A stretch of 51,795 nt of DNA from Synergistota bacterium. Its GTDB lineage: Bacteria; Synergistota; GBS-1. The notes under the pieces were generated by a model. It was not told where the DNA came from. It did no database searches and was given only the letters and a program-made list of their open reading frames with translations. The DNA is taken from positions 1 to 51,795 of the forward strand of contig JANXBX010000014.1 in the NCBI GenBank assembly GCA_025060595.1, read 5' to 3'. Both the position numbers and the translations under genes were made by a program. Below are positions 25,530 through 36,966 of this stretch, in pieces. Positions within the stretch are counted from its first letter, which is position 1, and every line of letters starts with the position of its first letter.

Positions 25530-28016
25530 ATGGATGCTTATGACTTTAGGGCTATAGAAGCTAAATGGCAAAAATATTGGGAGGAGAATAAGGTTTTTAG
25601 ATGCGAAAGAGATGTGTCGAAGAGAAAATATTATGTTTTGGAGATGTTTCCCTATCCTTCCGGAGCTCTTCATATGGGGCATTTGAGAAATTACGCTATA
25701 GGGGACGTAGTAGCTAGATTTCTAAGGATGAATGGTTACAATGTGCTTCATCCAATGGGATGGGATGCTTTTGGACTTCCTGCGGAAAACGCCGCTTTAA
25801 AATCTGGTGTTCATCCCAATGATTGGACTTGGAGAAATATAAATCATATGAGAAAGCAGCTTAAGGAGATGGGGGCGAGCTATGACTGGGATAGGGAAGT
25901 GGCTACCTGTTCACCGGATTACTACAAGTGGACGCAATGGTTATTTTTACTCTTTTTCAAGAAAGGCTTAGCTTATAAGAAAGAAGCGCCTGTTAACTGG
26001 TGTCCGAGCTGTAAAACGGTTTTAGCTAATGAGCAGGTTGAAGGAGGAAGATGTTGGAGATGCGACTCTCTAGTTCAAAAGAGGAAGCTTAATCAGTGGT
26101 TCCTTAAGATAACGGCCTATGCTGATGAGCTTTTGGAGTCTTTGGACAAACTTGAAGGTTGGCCGGAGAAGGTAAAGATAATGCAGAAAAACTGGATAGG
26201 TAAAAGTTGGGGAACGGAGACTTTCTTTGAGATAGAGGATCTTAATGTAAAGGTTCCAATATTTACTACAAGGATAGATACGATTTATGGGGCTACTTTC
26301 TTGGCTTTAGCTCCTGAGCATACTATAGTGGATGAGATAGTAAAGGCTTCTTCTGACGGTCAAAGGATAAGGACTTTCGTTGAAGAGGTTATGAGAGAGA
26401 GCGAGATAGAAAGGAGCGCTCTTGGTAGAGAGAAGAAAGGGATATTTACTGGTTTTTATGCCAAGAACCCCTTTAATGGGGAGAGAATTCCCGTTTGGAT
26501 AGCAGATTATGTCCTTATGGAATATGGAACTGGAGCTATAATGGGTGTTCCGGCTCATGATCAGAGAGATTTTGAGTTTGCTAAGCAGTACGGCCTTCCG
26601 ATAAGGGTTGTTATAAGGCCCTTCGATAGGGATCTTCCTAATGAGCTTGGGGAAGCTTACGAAGGCGATGGAATTATGATCAATTCTGGTCCATGGACCG
26701 GTCTTCCTAATAAGGAGGGTATCGAGAGGATGACCCAGTGGCTGGAAGAACAAGGGCTTGGTATAAGGAAAGTTAACTATAGGTTAAGGGATTGGCTTAT
26801 CTCAAGACAGAGATATTGGGGTGCTCCTATACCAGTAGTATACTGTGATAGCTGTGGGATAGTTCCTGTACCGGAGAGTGAGTTACCTGTAATCTTGCCT
26901 CTTGATGTGAATGTTCTTGAGGGAGGAGCCACTCCTCTTCCTTATCATGAGGAATTTCTTAATACTAAATGTCCGGAGTGCGGTGGCCCTGCTAAAAGGG
27001 AGACCGATACTATGGACACATTTATCTGTTCATCCTGGTACTATTTAAGATTTACAAGCCCTTGGACGGATAAGGCCCCCTTCGAAAGGGAAGATGTGGA
27101 TTATTGGATGCCTGTAGACCAGTATATTGGTGGAGTGGAGCATGCTATACTTCATCTTCTTTATTCGAGGTTCTTTACCAAGTTCCTTGCGGATCAAGGG
27201 TTGGTTAAGTTTAGAGAGCCTTTCGAGAAACTCTTAACTCAGGGGATGGTCATAAAGGACGGAGCTAAGATGTCTAAGTCTCTTGGAAATGTGGTTGATC
27301 CTGATGAGATAATGAAAAAGTTCGGAGCCGATACGGCGAGGTTATTCATACTCTTTGCCTCTCCACCGGAGAAAGACCTTGAATGGAGCGATAGAGGAGT
27401 TGAAGGATGCCACAGGTTCTTAAATAGGGTGTGGAGGCTTGTTAATGAAAGGCTCGAAAAACTAAGGAGTTTATCTTCCGAGCCTATCCCTATTTCTGAG
27501 ATATCTAGTAAAAGAACCAAGGAGCTTAAGAGAAAGATTCATAAGACTATCCAGAAGGTTACAGAAGACATAAAGGATAGGTTTCATTTCAATACTGCTA
27601 TAAGCGCTCTTATGGAGCTTTCTAATGAGCTTGGAGATTTTGAGATTCAAAGTGAGGAGGACTTGAGGGTTTTCAAAGAGGGAGTGGAAGCCTTAATAGT
27701 TATGCTTTATCCTTTTACTCCGCATATATGTGAGGAGCTATGGTCTAGGCTTGGGCACAGCGAGATCTTAGCTTATCATCCTTGGGTATCACCTGACTCG
27801 GAAGCCTTGAAAGATGAGGAAGTTAATGTGGTAATTCAGATAGATGGTAAGGTAAGAGGCAGTATTAAGGTTCCTATAGGTTTAACTGAGGAGGAATTAA
27901 AGAGGATAGTCTTTGAGAGCGATATAGTTAAAAGAAGGATAGGGAACAAGAGGGTTGAGAAAGTTGTAATAGTTCCTGAGAAGCTTGTTAATATAGTGAC
28001 CCATGATCAAGCTTAA
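25530..28016 (+). CDS. leuS: Leucyl-tRNA synthetase
   Basis: About 828 aa, of bacterial type. The HIGH-like motif [12 protein letters not shown] appears early, with a zinc-binding CxxC pair region (WCPSCK and CWRCD). The CP1 editing domain ([39 protein letters not shown]) is complete. [15 protein letters not shown] is near residue 580, followed by the anticodon-binding and C-terminal domains. ATG 25530 is used because GGAGGG lies eight bases upstream; the TTG at 25509 precedes it. Confidence 0.99.
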   Translation: MDAYDFRAIEAKWQKYWEENKVFRCERDVSKRKYYVLEMFPYPSGALHMGHLRNYAIGDVVARFLRMNGYNVLHPMGWDAFGLPAENAALKSGVHPNDWTWRNINHMRKQLKEMGASYDWDREVATCSPDYYKWTQWLFLLFFKKGLAYKKEAPVNWCPSCKTVLANEQVEGGRCWRCDSLVQKRKLNQWFLKITAYADELLESLDKLEGWPEKVKIMQKNWIGKSWGTETFFEIEDLNVKVPIFTTRIDTIYGATFLALAPEHTIVDEIVKASSDGQRIRTFVEEVMRESEIERSALGREKKGIFTGFYAKNPFNGERIPVWIADYVLMEYGTGAIMGVPAHDQRDFEFAKQYGLPIRVVIRPFDRDLPNELGEAYEGDGIMINSGPWTGLPNKEGIERMTQWLEEQGLGIRKVNYRLRDWLISRQRYWGAPIPVVYCDSCGIVPVPESELPVILPLDVNVLEGGATPLPYHEEFLNTKCPECGGPAKRETDTMDTFICSSWYYLRFTSPWTDKAPFEREDVDYWMPVDQYIGGVEHAILHLLYSRFFTKFLADQGLVKFREPFEKLLTQGMVIKDGAKMSKSLGNVVDPDEIMKKFGADTARLFILFASPPEKDLEWSDRGVEGCHRFLNRVWRLVNERLEKLRSLSSEPIPISEISSKRTKELKRKIHKTIQKVTEDIKDRFHFNTAISALMELSNELGDFEIQSEEDLRVFKEGVEALIVMLYPFTPHICEELWSRLGHSEILAYHPWVSPDSEALKDEEVNVVIQIDGKVRGSIKVPIGLTEEELKRIVFESDIVKRRIGNKRVEKVVIVPEKLVNIVTHDQA

Positions 28017-28956
28017 GCCAGTATTTCTTTTGGTTTGTAAAGATGACGCTCTCCTTCATAAGTGGATAGAGAAAAACGCTCAAGGGGTGGAAGAAACTTC
28101 TTTTCTGGATGGAGGAGAACTTTCCTGGTCCAAACTTTACGAAGAAGGGAGATCTGTCTCTCTGTTCTCTGTGAGGAGGCTTGTCGTTGTTAAGAAAGCT
28201 GAGGATATACAGAAAGAGGGAGAGGATCTGTTCTTAAGCTACCTTTCTTATCCTAGCCCTAATGTTTTTTTTCTCTTAACAGCTGAATCTATTCCATCTT
28301 CAGGTAAGGTATTTAAGGCACTGGTTCAGAAAAAGCTTTATGCTGAACTTAAAAAGCCTACTGGTAAAGGGTTGTACAAATGGATAGAGGAAGAAGTAGA
28401 AAGTTTCGGCAAAAAGATAGAGGAAGAAGCTGTTTTTGTCTTGGCTGAGCGCTTTTCTGAAAACCTTGAGGTTTTAGAATCTGAGATAAAAAAGCTTATT
28501 CTTTATGTGGGTGAGAAAAGGGAGATAAAAAAGGAAGACGTTATGGAAGTCGCTTCTACCTTTATCGAGGGATCACCTTTTGAGCTTTTAGATTCTCTAT
28601 TAAGTAAAGATGGCCTCAAGTTTTTAAAAAGCTTGGAGAGGAGCTTTATTATGAAGGAGCCTCCTGTTAAGATTCTTTCTACTATTGGGAAATATCTGAG
28701 AATAATGTTCTTCTTAAAAGCGGATCCCTCCTTGGAGGAAGTAATCCTGAAAGATATGCATCCTTTCTTTGCCAATAAGATTAAAAAAGGGGCGATTCTT
28801 TACGCCCCTATGAGTTTATCTATCTCTTATAAGAGGCTAGCGCTTGCAGATGATTTGATTAAAAAGGGAAGGGGAAACCCCTATGATCTTTTGGTTTGGG
28901 CAGTTTCCCCTTTATTTATAGAGAGGAAGGAGCCTGAGAAGCAAGAAGTGCCTTAA
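28003..28956 (+). CDS. holA: DNA polymerase III delta subunit
   Basis: 317 aa. The divergent AAA+-like fold of the clamp-loader delta subunit is supported by length, by N-terminal strands with [28 protein letters not shown], and by the [30 protein letters not shown] helical segment seen in the family. Position next to rpsT is also typical. It overlaps the leuS 3' end by 14 bp, and its own 3' end overlaps rpsT on the other strand by 41 bp. Confidence 0.88.
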   Translation: MIKLKPVFLLVCKDDALLHKWIEKNAQGVEETSFLDGGELSWSKLYEEGRSVSLFSVRRLVVVKKAEDIQKEGEDLFLSYLSYPSPNVFFLLTAESIPSSGKVFKALVQKKLYAELKKPTGKGLYKWIEEEVESFGKKIEEEAVFVLAERFSENLEVLESEIKKLILYVGEKREIKKEDVMEVASTFIEGSPFELLDSLLSKDGLKFLKSLERSFIMKEPPVKILSTIGKYLRIMFFLKADPSLEEVILKDMHPFFANKIKKGAILYAPMSLSISYKRLALADDLIKKGRGNPYDLLVWAVSPLFIERKEPEKQEVP

Positions 28957-29212
28957 GTTGGTTTATCTTGTTTGCGAGGCGGGATTTTTTACGAGCTCCA
29001 TTGTTTCTATGTAAGACGCCTTTTCTAACTGCTTTGTCTATAATGGAAGTAGCTTGAGAAAAGAGATTTTGAGCGAGTTCCAAATTCTTAGCTTCGATTG
29101 CGGCTAAAACTTTTTTGATTTCGGTCTTTATCCTGCTTTTCCAGAATCTGTTGTATAACCTATTTCTCTCTGATACTCTAATTTTTTTTGCAGCGGATTT
29201 AGTATTTGGCAA
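28916..29212 (-). CDS. rpsT: 30S ribosomal protein S20
   Basis: 98 aa, basic and helical, with the family N-terminus PNTKSAAKKIRVSERNRLYN and the late [17 protein letters not shown]. The start is a TTG, with AGGAGGTGA about eight bases upstream on the minus strand. It is transcribed opposite holA, and the last 41 bp of each gene overlap tail to tail. Confidence 0.97.
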   Translation of the reverse strand: MPNTKSAAKKIRVSERNRLYNRFWKSRIKTEIKKVLAAIEAKNLELAQNLFSQATSIIDKAVRKGVLHRNNGARKKSRLANKINQLKALLASQAPSSL

Positions 29213-29284
29213 ACTGGTTTCACCTCCTCTTCGAACGGAATTAATTCTATCATAGAAGTTTTCATTTTAAAAGGGGGAGACTGA

Positions 29285-30445
29285 ATGAAGGAGAATATTT
29301 TAGGGCTTCTTATGGAGATTCAAAACAGGGTCCAGAGTGCTTTGGAGGAGGCTTGTAATGAAGTTCACTCTATGTGGGAGAAAGCAAGGGAGGAGCTTCA
29401 AAGGCTCTATCTTAGAAGGAAGGAGCTTTCAATAGAGATAGATATGGTTATAAAGGATGTGGATGAAGCTCAGCAGGAGTTTGAGAAGGCCAGGCAGTGG
29501 CTTGTGGAAGTTAGGTCGGATTTCTCTAAATATGGAGAGAGGGATATAAAAGAGGCTTATGCGATGGTGGAAAGAAAACAGTTAGAATTTTTAGGGCTCA
29601 GGGAAAAAGAGAGAGCTTTGCGTAAGGAAAGGGATTTAATAGATAAAAGGGTAAGAGAGCTAGAGGATCTTGTTGGAAAGATAGATAATCTTTTTAAGAG
29701 AATTAGATTAGCTTTTGACCTTTTAGCTGGAAATATGGAAAGGGTTGAAAAAGAACTGCTTGAATTAAAAGGTAGGGCGGAAATGGCTCCGCTTTTGGTT
29801 CAGGTTCTTGAGAAGGAAAGAAGGAGGGTTGCAAGAGAGGTACACGATGGTCCTGCTCAGTATCTCGCTAACGCTGTTTTTAGACTTGACATGTGCGAGC
29901 ATCTCTTAAAAGAGGGTGTGGTTGAGAATGCGCTTAAAGAGATAAATAACCTGAAAGAGATGTTGAAGACTAATCTTTCTGATATCAGAAGATTTATAAG
30001 CGATCTTCGACCGATGGTGTTAGAGGATTTGGGTCTTATACCTGCTTTAAGGAAGTATATAGATGATTGGGCTAAGCTTTCTGGGATAAAAGTTGACTTT
30101 AGGGTACATGGAGAGGAAAACGATACGGGTGGCAAGGAGATAGAAATAGCCTTATTTAGGATAGTCCAGGAAGCCCTAAGTAACGTTTATAAGCATGCTC
30201 AGGCTTCCTCTGTTAGGATAGTCATTGAGGTGGGGAATGACTTTGTGGGAGCTTTAATTCAGGATAATGGTTTGGGGTTTGATTTATATGAAGTTAAGAA
30301 ATTGAGTGTGGAGAAAGGATCTCTAGGAATTTTTAGTATGGAAGAAAGGGCGAAAGCTTTAAGAGGTACCTTTAAAATATTTACGGAGAAGGGAAAGGGC
30401 ACTAAGATAGTTGTTAGGATCCCTAAAGGAGGGCTGGGCGTATGA
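29285..30445 (+). CDS. Cytoplasmic sensor histidine kinase, DegS-like (HisKA_3)
   Basis: 386 aa with no membrane segment. Residues 1-180 form a long coiled coil with KAREELQRLYLRRKELSIEI and ARQWLVEVRSDFSKYGERD, resembling the DegS sensor region. The HisKA_3 phosphoacceptor is His187 in RRRVAREVHDGPAQYLAN, and a HATPase domain follows (ALFRIVQEALSNVYKHA, GLIQDNGLGF-like IQDNGLGFD, GTKIVVRIP). It overlaps the response-regulator gene by four bases. In Bacillus, DegS/DegU control motility, competence and exoenzymes; a link to motility here is inference. The signal is unknown. Confidence 0.9.
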   Translation: MKENILGLLMEIQNRVQSALEEACNEVHSMWEKAREELQRLYLRRKELSIEIDMVIKDVDEAQQEFEKARQWLVEVRSDFSKYGERDIKEAYAMVERKQLEFLGLREKERALRKERDLIDKRVRELEDLVGKIDNLFKRIRLAFDLLAGNMERVEKELLELKGRAEMAPLLVQVLEKERRRVAREVHDGPAQYLANAVFRLDMCEHLLKEGVVENALKEINNLKEMLKTNLSDIRRFISDLRPMVLEDLGLIPALRKYIDDWAKLSGIKVDFRVHGEENDTGGKEIEIALFRIVQEALSNVYKHAQASSVRIVIEVGNDFVGALIQDNGLGFDLYEVKKLSVEKGSLGIFSMEERAKALRGTFKIFTEKGKGTKIVVRIPKGGLGV

Positions 30446-31044
30446 TTAAAGTAATGCTTGTCGATGATCATCTTCTTTTGAAGGAAGGTTTAAGGAAGCT
30501 TTTTGAAACGGAAGGAGACATAGAGGTAGTTGCTGATGCCTCAACAGGAGAGGAAGCTATAAGGCTCGTTAGGGAGATTGATGTGGATCTTATATTGATG
30601 GATATATCTATGCCCGGCCTTGGGGGTATAAAAGCTATAAAAAAGATAAAGGAGATAAAACCGGGAGTGAAAATAATAGTTCTTACCATGCATGATGATG
30701 AGGCTTGTAAGATGGAGGCGCTTAGGGCAGGGGCTTCGGAGTATTTAATTAAAGATATCGGTGCCTGCGAGCTTCTTAGAGCTATAAGAAGTGTGTGTGG
30801 TTTCTATAAAGAGGAAGACCTCCCGATCTTTACTCCTCGAGAGAAGGAAGTTCTATCTTTAATAATCAAGGGCAAGAAGAACAAGGAAATAGCTAAGGAG
30901 CTTGGTTTGAAGGAAAAGACAGTTAGAAACTATGTTTCCAATATACTTCAAAAGCTTGGGGTGAAGGATCGAACTCAAGCTGTGATAATGGTTTTAAGGG
31001 AGGGACTTAAAGTTGGAGAAGATAAGGGTGGTTCTAGCAGATGA
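30442..31044 (+). CDS. NarL/DegU-type response regulator
   Basis: 200 aa. The receiver domain has acidic DDH, phosphoacceptor Asp54 in LILMDISMPG and KD in place of the usual KP near residue 110 (EYLIKDIGA). The LuxR-type helix-turn-helix is PIFTPREKEVLSLIIKGKKNKEIAKELGLKEKTV, shown in two parts: TPREKEVLSLI and NKEIAKELGLKEKTVRNYV. It is the cognate partner of the upstream kinase by ATGA overlap. Its 3' end overlaps the stand-alone receiver gene. Confidence 0.93.
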   Translation: MIKVMLVDDHLLLKEGLRKLFETEGDIEVVADASTGEEAIRLVREIDVDLILMDISMPGLGGIKAIKKIKEIKPGVKIIVLTMHDDEACKMEALRAGASEYLIKDIGACELLRAIRSVCGFYKEEDLPIFTPREKEVLSLIIKGKKNKEIAKELGLKEKTVRNYVSNILQKLGVKDRTQAVIMVLREGLKVGEDKGGSSR

Positions 31045-31396
31045 TTTGGAAGATACTAGGAGAAATCTTAAGGTTATGCTATCTTTCAGTAAAGATATAG
31101 AAGTGATTGGCGAAGCAAAGGATGGTAGCGAAGCCTTAGCTCTTGTAGAGAGCTTAAGGCCTGATGTGCTTATATTGGATATAAGTATGCCAAGGATGGA
31201 TGGAATAAGCGTTTTAAAGATTATATCTAAGAGGTTTCCAGGAGTTAGGGTTGTAGCTATATCGTTTCAGGATGATGAGGAATATGAGAAGGCTTTAAAA
31301 AAACTTGGAGTTTCATCCTATCTTGTTAAACCGTTTACTATATCTCAGCTTATCGATGCAGTTAAGGTAGCCTTCATAGGGGGTAGAAATTCTTGA
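31013..31396 (+). CDS. Stand-alone receiver (CheY-like) protein
   Basis: 127 aa with a TTG start, overlapping the DegU-like gene by 32 bp. A complete receiver domain is present: VVLADD, phosphoacceptor Asp56 in LILDISMPRMDG, a Ser/Phe switch region (AISFQDDEEY) and the conserved KPF (YLVKPFTI). No output domain follows. It could compete for phosphate from the DegS-like kinase, act as a phosphate sink, or signal by protein contact. It is only 39-47% conserved in motif layout with the DegU receiver by eye, so it is not a simple duplication. Confidence 0.88.
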   Translation: MEKIRVVLADDLEDTRRNLKVMLSFSKDIEVIGEAKDGSEALALVESLRPDVLILDISMPRMDGISVLKIISKRFPGVRVVAISFQDDEEYEKALKKLGVSSYLVKPFTISQLIDAVKVAFIGGRNS

Positions 31397-32397
31397 TAAT
31401 ACTTGGTATAGAGACTTCCTGTGATGAGACTTCCGTTGCTTTAGTAGAAGGTGGTAAAAGGGTTATAAAAAATGTGGTTTTATCTCAAGTTAAAGATCAC
31501 GCTCCTTACGGTGGGGTTGTTCCTGAGATAGCCTCTAGAAAACACTTAGAGGGACTTCTTCCTCTCATAAGTCAGGTCCTTTCAGGTTTTTCTCCTAAGG
31601 ATATAGATGGTGTGGCTGTTACCGTCGGTCCAGGACTGATAGGATCTCTTACTATAGGCTTGATGTTTGCTAAGACGCTTGCTTGGATATGGAAAAAGCC
31701 CCTTTTAGGGGTGAATCATCTTGAGGCTCACGTTTATGCTTTATTTTTAGAATATCACGAGCTTTCTTTTCCTTTCTTATGTTTGCTTGTTTCAGGTGGT
31801 CATACCGAGCTCTTTCTTTTTAAGGATCATGGTGATTTCGAACTTGTTGGGGAAACAAGAGACGATGCTGCTGGTGAGGCTTTTGATAAGGTGGCGAGAA
31901 TACTTAATTTGCCCTATCCTGGTGGACCAGCTATAGATGAGATCTCTAAAAAGGGGGATCCTTACTTTATCGAATTTCCATATCCTCTTGAAGAAGGACT
32001 TGACTTTAGTTTTAGCGGAATAAAAACTGCGGTACGGTTGTTTTGGGAGGAGAACAAAGGCAAGGTAAGGGTTGAAGATGTCGCAGCAAGCTTCCAACGA
32101 AAGGTAGTTGAAATCTTGATAGATAAGCTTAAAAAGGGAGCTTTGCTTAAGAGAATAAAAAGGATCGCTTTAGTAGGGGGTGTTGTAGCAAATAGCCTTT
32201 TAAGATCGAGACTGAGGGAGCTTCAAGAGGAAGGTTTTGAGGTCTTTTATCCATCTATATCTTTGTGTACTGATAACGCTGCTATGGTTGCCTCAGCTGG
32301 GTATTATGAGTTGAAAAGGGAGAGGGTAGCCCCCTTAACTATTACTGCCCATCCTAATTTAAAGATAGGAGAAGATTTTTTGAGATTTTATACATAA
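31393..32397 (+). CDS. tsaD: tRNA N6-adenosine threonylcarbamoyltransferase
   Basis: 334 aa, TTG start, overlapping the previous stop. Family features include the N-terminal GIETSCDETSVALVEGG, the metal-binding HLEAHVYA (HxxxH), SGGHTELFL, GEAFDKVARIL, and DNAAMVASAGY near the C-terminus. It transfers the threonylcarbamoyl group to A37 of ANN-decoding tRNAs, and its product is the substrate of the MtaB enzyme encoded at 24253. Confidence 0.98.
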   Translation: MIILGIETSCDETSVALVEGGKRVIKNVVLSQVKDHAPYGGVVPEIASRKHLEGLLPLISQVLSGFSPKDIDGVAVTVGPGLIGSLTIGLMFAKTLAWIWKKPLLGVNHLEAHVYALFLEYHELSFPFLCLLVSGGHTELFLFKDHGDFELVGETRDDAAGEAFDKVARILNLPYPGGPAIDEISKKGDPYFIEFPYPLEEGLDFSFSGIKTAVRLFWEENKGKVRVEDVAASFQRKVVEILIDKLKKGALLKRIKRIALVGGVVANSLLRSRLRELQEEGFEVFYPSISLCTDNAAMVASAGYYELKRERVAPLTITAHPNLKIGEDFLRFYT

Positions 32398-32455
32398 AAC
32401 CCCATAAAATGGCTGATCTTTGGTTTTTATTCTCCGGTTTTGCTTAATTCTTTTG

Positions 32456-32484
32456 TTGCTTTACTAAGCAAAGGGTCTTATTAT
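32456..32484 (+). promoter_or_regulatory. Probable groESL promoter
   Basis: TTGCTT (32456-32461), 17 nt, TATTAT (32479-32484). The -10 is good and the -35 weak. It lies just before the CIRCE, matching the usual arrangement. Confidence 0.5.
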
Positions 32485-32495
32485 TTAGGATGTCG

Positions 32496-32522
32496 TTAGC
32501 ACTCCTCATCAATGAGTGCTAA
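32496..32522 (+). promoter_or_regulatory. CIRCE operator, groESL operon
   Basis: Perfect TTAGCACTC (32496-32504), nine bases, GAGTGCTAA (32514-32522). With the identical element before hrcA it places both major chaperone operons under HrcA. Confidence 0.98.
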
Positions 32523-32563
32523 TAATAACAGGAGGTTAATAGCGAGGAAGGGGGGATGTAACT

Positions 32564-32854
32564 ATGAAGCTTCGTCCGCTTGGTGACAGAGTGATTGTGA
32601 AAGTTTTGGAGACAGAAGAGAAGACTAAAAGTGGTATAGTTCTTCCAGATACCGCTAAGGAGAAGCCCCAACAGGGTGAAATTATCGCTGTTGGAACCGG
32701 AAGGATTCTTGATAATGGCCAGAAGGTTCCATTGGAGGTAAAGGTTGGAGATAAGGTTATATTCTCAAAATATGCTGGTACCGAGGTTAAAGTAGAAGGG
32801 GAAGAGTTTTTGATTTTAAGCGAAAGAGATATTTTAGCTATTATTGAAAGATAG
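32564..32854 (+). CDS. groES: Co-chaperonin GroES
   Basis: 96 aa. [20 protein letters not shown] is followed by the mobile-loop segment [15 protein letters not shown] and the conserved GKGRI-like [24 protein letters not shown] and the ERDILAIIE ending complete the protein. It forms the heptameric lid of GroEL. It is preceded by CIRCE and followed after 14 bases by groEL. Confidence 0.99.
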   Translation: MKLRPLGDRVIVKVLETEEKTKSGIVLPDTAKEKPQQGEIIAVGTGRILDNGQKVPLEVKVGDKVIFSKYAGTEVKVEGEEFLILSERDILAIIER

Positions 32855-32868
32855 GGAGGTGATTTTAA

Positions 32869-34485
<1,617 letters not shown>

Positions 34486-34500
34486 GAGATAGATTATAAA

Positions 34501-34541
34501 AGGGGCCCTGGAGGATTTTACCTCCAGGGCCCCTACTTTTT
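34501..34541 (+). terminator. Intrinsic terminator after groEL
   Basis: A perfect 14-bp GC-rich stem (34501-34514 with 34521-34534), a 6-nt loop and then ACTTTTT. It lies 3 bases from the stop of the convergent minus-strand gene and could serve both directions. Confidence 0.95.
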
Positions 34542-34544
34542 AAT

Positions 34545-35844
34545 TCAATCTGTTATCTTTCTTATCCAATCTCCCACGGCTATGTCCTTTCTTATCCACT
34601 TTGTTACCTTTCCAAAGGATATCTTTTCTCTAACCATCTCTATCTCAATGTAGCCTATTACTATCTCATCATAGCCTATAACTTCTTGTTTGGTTGGGTC
34701 TATTATAGGCCTTCCTTTTCTAAAGATAAGGAATTTGTCCCCTTTCTCTACTCCCTTTTCTACTCCTGCATTTATGATGACCTTTCCCTTATCATCTATC
34801 CAAGCTATTTGAGCTACTAAACCGCCTCTCTTGAGCCATTCGAGTTTTCTTTTTTCCTCTTCAAGTTTCTCCTTTTCAAGCTTTGAAGGGTGTATTGTCG
34901 GGGCCAAGTTCCAGTATTGAAATATCCTATCTGCAACTTTCTTAGTCAGAGCTGCAAAGGCGGTTAAGAGCTCCGTTTGAGTTAGGTTTCCTATAGGGAG
35001 TAAATCTGGTATTGTTTCATTTAATATCCATGTCATAAAGTTAATTACTGTTCCAACTGTTATGATTTCAGCTTCACCGCTTATAAGTATAGGTATTTCC
35101 GTATAAAAAAGCAGAGTCCCAAGCCTTTTTGACCTTACGGCCCTGTAAACTTCTTTAACCATGTCCTCCATCCATATATTTTGTTCCCACTTTATGGTTT
35201 TCGACAATGGATCTACTACCTTTATGTTAACTGCAAAATCAGCATCTTTTAGGCCTACCTTTTCTCTTGAGGAGCTAAAGGATACAAATATAAGTAAATC
35301 AGCATCTTCTGATAGCTTCTTTATATTATTTTCATAAAGCTGATTTGCTAGCACCTCTATGCCTTCATATCTTAAAAGTCTGCTCCTTATTTCGCGAGCT
35401 ATGGCCTCAGCGAACGGTTCAACTCTGCCTTCTAGTCTCTCATCTTTCGGAGTGCTTATTATGGCAAGCTTTCTTGCTTCTTTTAGTAATCTCGGAGGAG
35501 ACTCTGGAGGAGGACTTTCTATTTCCCGTTCTATTTTATTTAATCTTTTGCTTAAGGCTTCGTATTTAGGTTCTATACTTAGGGTCCTTTTATAGCACTC
35601 CTGGGCGGCGTCAAAATATCCTAATCTCTCGTAACACATTCCAAGCCAGAACCAAGCATCAGCCGAGTTAGGATATCTTTCAGTAAGTTTTTTGAGAAAT
35701 ATAATTCCCTCTTCGTAATCTCCTGCTTCGTATAGCGCTTTTCCTCTCTCTAACTCCTGTTCAAGATTTATCTGAGAGGAAACCGGTCTCCCAATAGCGA
35801 GAAAAAGTATTAAAAAGGCAGGAATGATTATTATAACTTTCTTC
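34545..35844 (-). CDS. Exported TPR protein with FlgT-C-like C-terminal domain
   Basis: 433 aa; its TTG start, at 35846, is eight bases after GGAGGTGA on the minus strand. A signal peptide (KKVIIIIPAFLILFLAI..SS) precedes two TPR-like repeats (about residues 28-105: ALYEAGDYEEGIIFLKKL, DAWFWLGMCYERLGYFDAAQ). A proline-rich linker follows, then a middle domain resembling CsgG/TolB-N-like periplasmic folds. The C-terminal ~90 residues (VEKGVEKGDKFLIFRKG, GYIEIEMVREKISFGKV) look like the SH3-like FlgT C-terminal domain. It is encoded just after a second exported protein with a similar C-terminus, so the two are probably an operon in the envelope. Exact function unknown. Confidence 0.72.
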
Positions 35845-35862
35845 AAGGGAATTCACCTCCCC

Positions 35863-36726
35863 TTATGGATACAAAGGCCTTTCAACTATATCTCCCTCCT
35901 TTGGAGGATCTGCTTCGCTATCTCTAACCCTTATTATTTCCACTATTGCTTCATGAGCTTTAAGTTCCTTAACCTGTAGATCGAAAAGCCTTTGTGGTAT
36001 TAGTACTACTGGTCTTTTGGGATCTATGGTCTTTACGCTTTTGCTTCTTATTAGATATAAAGTATCGTTTTTTCTTAGTCCATCCTCTTCTCCGAGGTTT
36101 ATTAAAAACCTCTTTTCATCGAGTACCGCTATTATTCTTCCTCTTAAAGGAAGATATCTTGCTACCAGGTTTGCTCCCTCAAAGATTACCTTTCTTAAGG
36201 CTCCTCCAAGAGCGCCTTTTTCAACCTCTTTCCATGTTTTTCTTTCCTTATCTTCAAGGTATGGTAGAACTTGGTTATCCGTTCCTAAAATTACCCTTTC
36301 GAAAACTATCTTCTCCTCTTTTATATCGAGCAGTTTAATCTCTAACTCAAGAGTAGCTTTCCAATTTGTCCCTAGAGTTTCACCTTTTCGAATTATGCAG
36401 CTTAGTATCTTACTTTGAAGAACGAAATCCATATCTTCGTACTTTTCGTAAGGATCTTCATTCTCTTTTAAAGATGGTAAAAGATGTATTTTCAGCCTAT
36501 TAAATCTCCTGAAGTATCTGAGCATCATTTTAGTTGCTTCCTCTCCCAAGACATCTCTTATTTCATATTTGTTAGGGTATATTTTGACATCGCTTTCGTT
36601 AACCACAGGGATTATTCCGATTTTCAATGGGAAATCAAGAATTCTTTCTACACTAGCTGATGTTCGGGTGTAAAGACTAGATAGTAACATAAATATGACG
36701 AAGATTTTAAAAGGATTTCTTTTCAT
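35863..36726 (-). CDS. Exported protein with CsgG/FlgT-like features
   Basis: 287 aa. It starts at ATG 36726 with AAGGAGGG nearby. A signal peptide (residues ~5-24, ending near SAS) precedes a segment with IGIIPVVNESDVKIYP and FVLQSKILSCIIR, reminiscent of the CsgG-like/FlgO-like beta-alpha fold. The C-terminal domain (GRIIAVLDEKRFLINLGEEDGLRKNDTLYLIR in part) matches the FlgT-C-type pattern of the next gene. Sixteen bases separate the two genes. A TATAAT on the minus strand at 36770-36775 may be the promoter -10. A flagellar-envelope or lipoprotein-assembly role is possible but not shown. Confidence 0.65.
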   Translation of the reverse strand: MKRNPFKIFVIFMLLSSLYTRTSASVERILDFPLKIGIIPVVNESDVKIYPNKYEIRDVLGEEATKMMLRYFRRFNRLKIHLLPSLKENEDPYEKYEDMDFVLQSKILSCIIRKGETLGTNWKATLELEIKLLDIKEEKIVFERVILGTDNQVLPYLEDKERKTWKEVEKGALGGALRKVIFEGANLVARYLPLRGRIIAVLDEKRFLINLGEEDGLRKNDTLYLIRSKSVKTIDPKRPVVLIPQRLFDLQVKELKAHEAIVEIIRVRDSEADPPKEGDIVERPLYP

Positions 36727-36826
36727 CTTTGCCCTCCTTTCTTAGCTTTAAAAAAAGCGTATTAATATTATTATAGCAAGATTTGCAGAAATTTTAGCTA
36801 ACACTGGTAATCGGCCCAGTAAATTA

Positions 36827-36852
36827 ATATGATGTTTTGCTTGACATCATAT
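36827..36852 (+). repeat. Inverted repeat, candidate operator
   Basis: A perfect 9-bp inverted repeat: ATATGATGT (36827-36835), 8 nt, ACATCATAT (36844-36852). A TTGACA (36841-36846) overlaps its right half, and TTAA flanks both sides with an offset. It lies in the 240-bp gap between the divergent exported-protein operon and the CopZ-like gene, a place for a regulator to control either. Confidence 0.55.
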
Positions 36853-36907
36853 GTTAAATGGTTGAAAAAACTCACTTGGTAAGAGAAAATAACCGAGCTT
36901 TTGGTGA

Positions 36908-36913
36908 TATAAT
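36908..36913 (+). promoter_or_regulatory. Candidate -10 element
   Basis: TATAAT lies 54 bases before the CopZ/BFD-type gene. The -35 at 17-nt spacing (GAAAAT) is poor, which would suit an activated promoter if the upstream inverted repeat binds an activator. Confidence 0.4.
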
Positions 36914-36966
36914 AAAGTGTTGGAGATTTAAGAAATGGATTCTTGGTAAGGAGGTGGATGCATTAA

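Noticed and set aside
32398..32455. Possible terminator after tsaD
   Set aside because: Only short, interrupted pairing (AAAACC with GGTTTT) and no clean stem with T-run; left unannotated.
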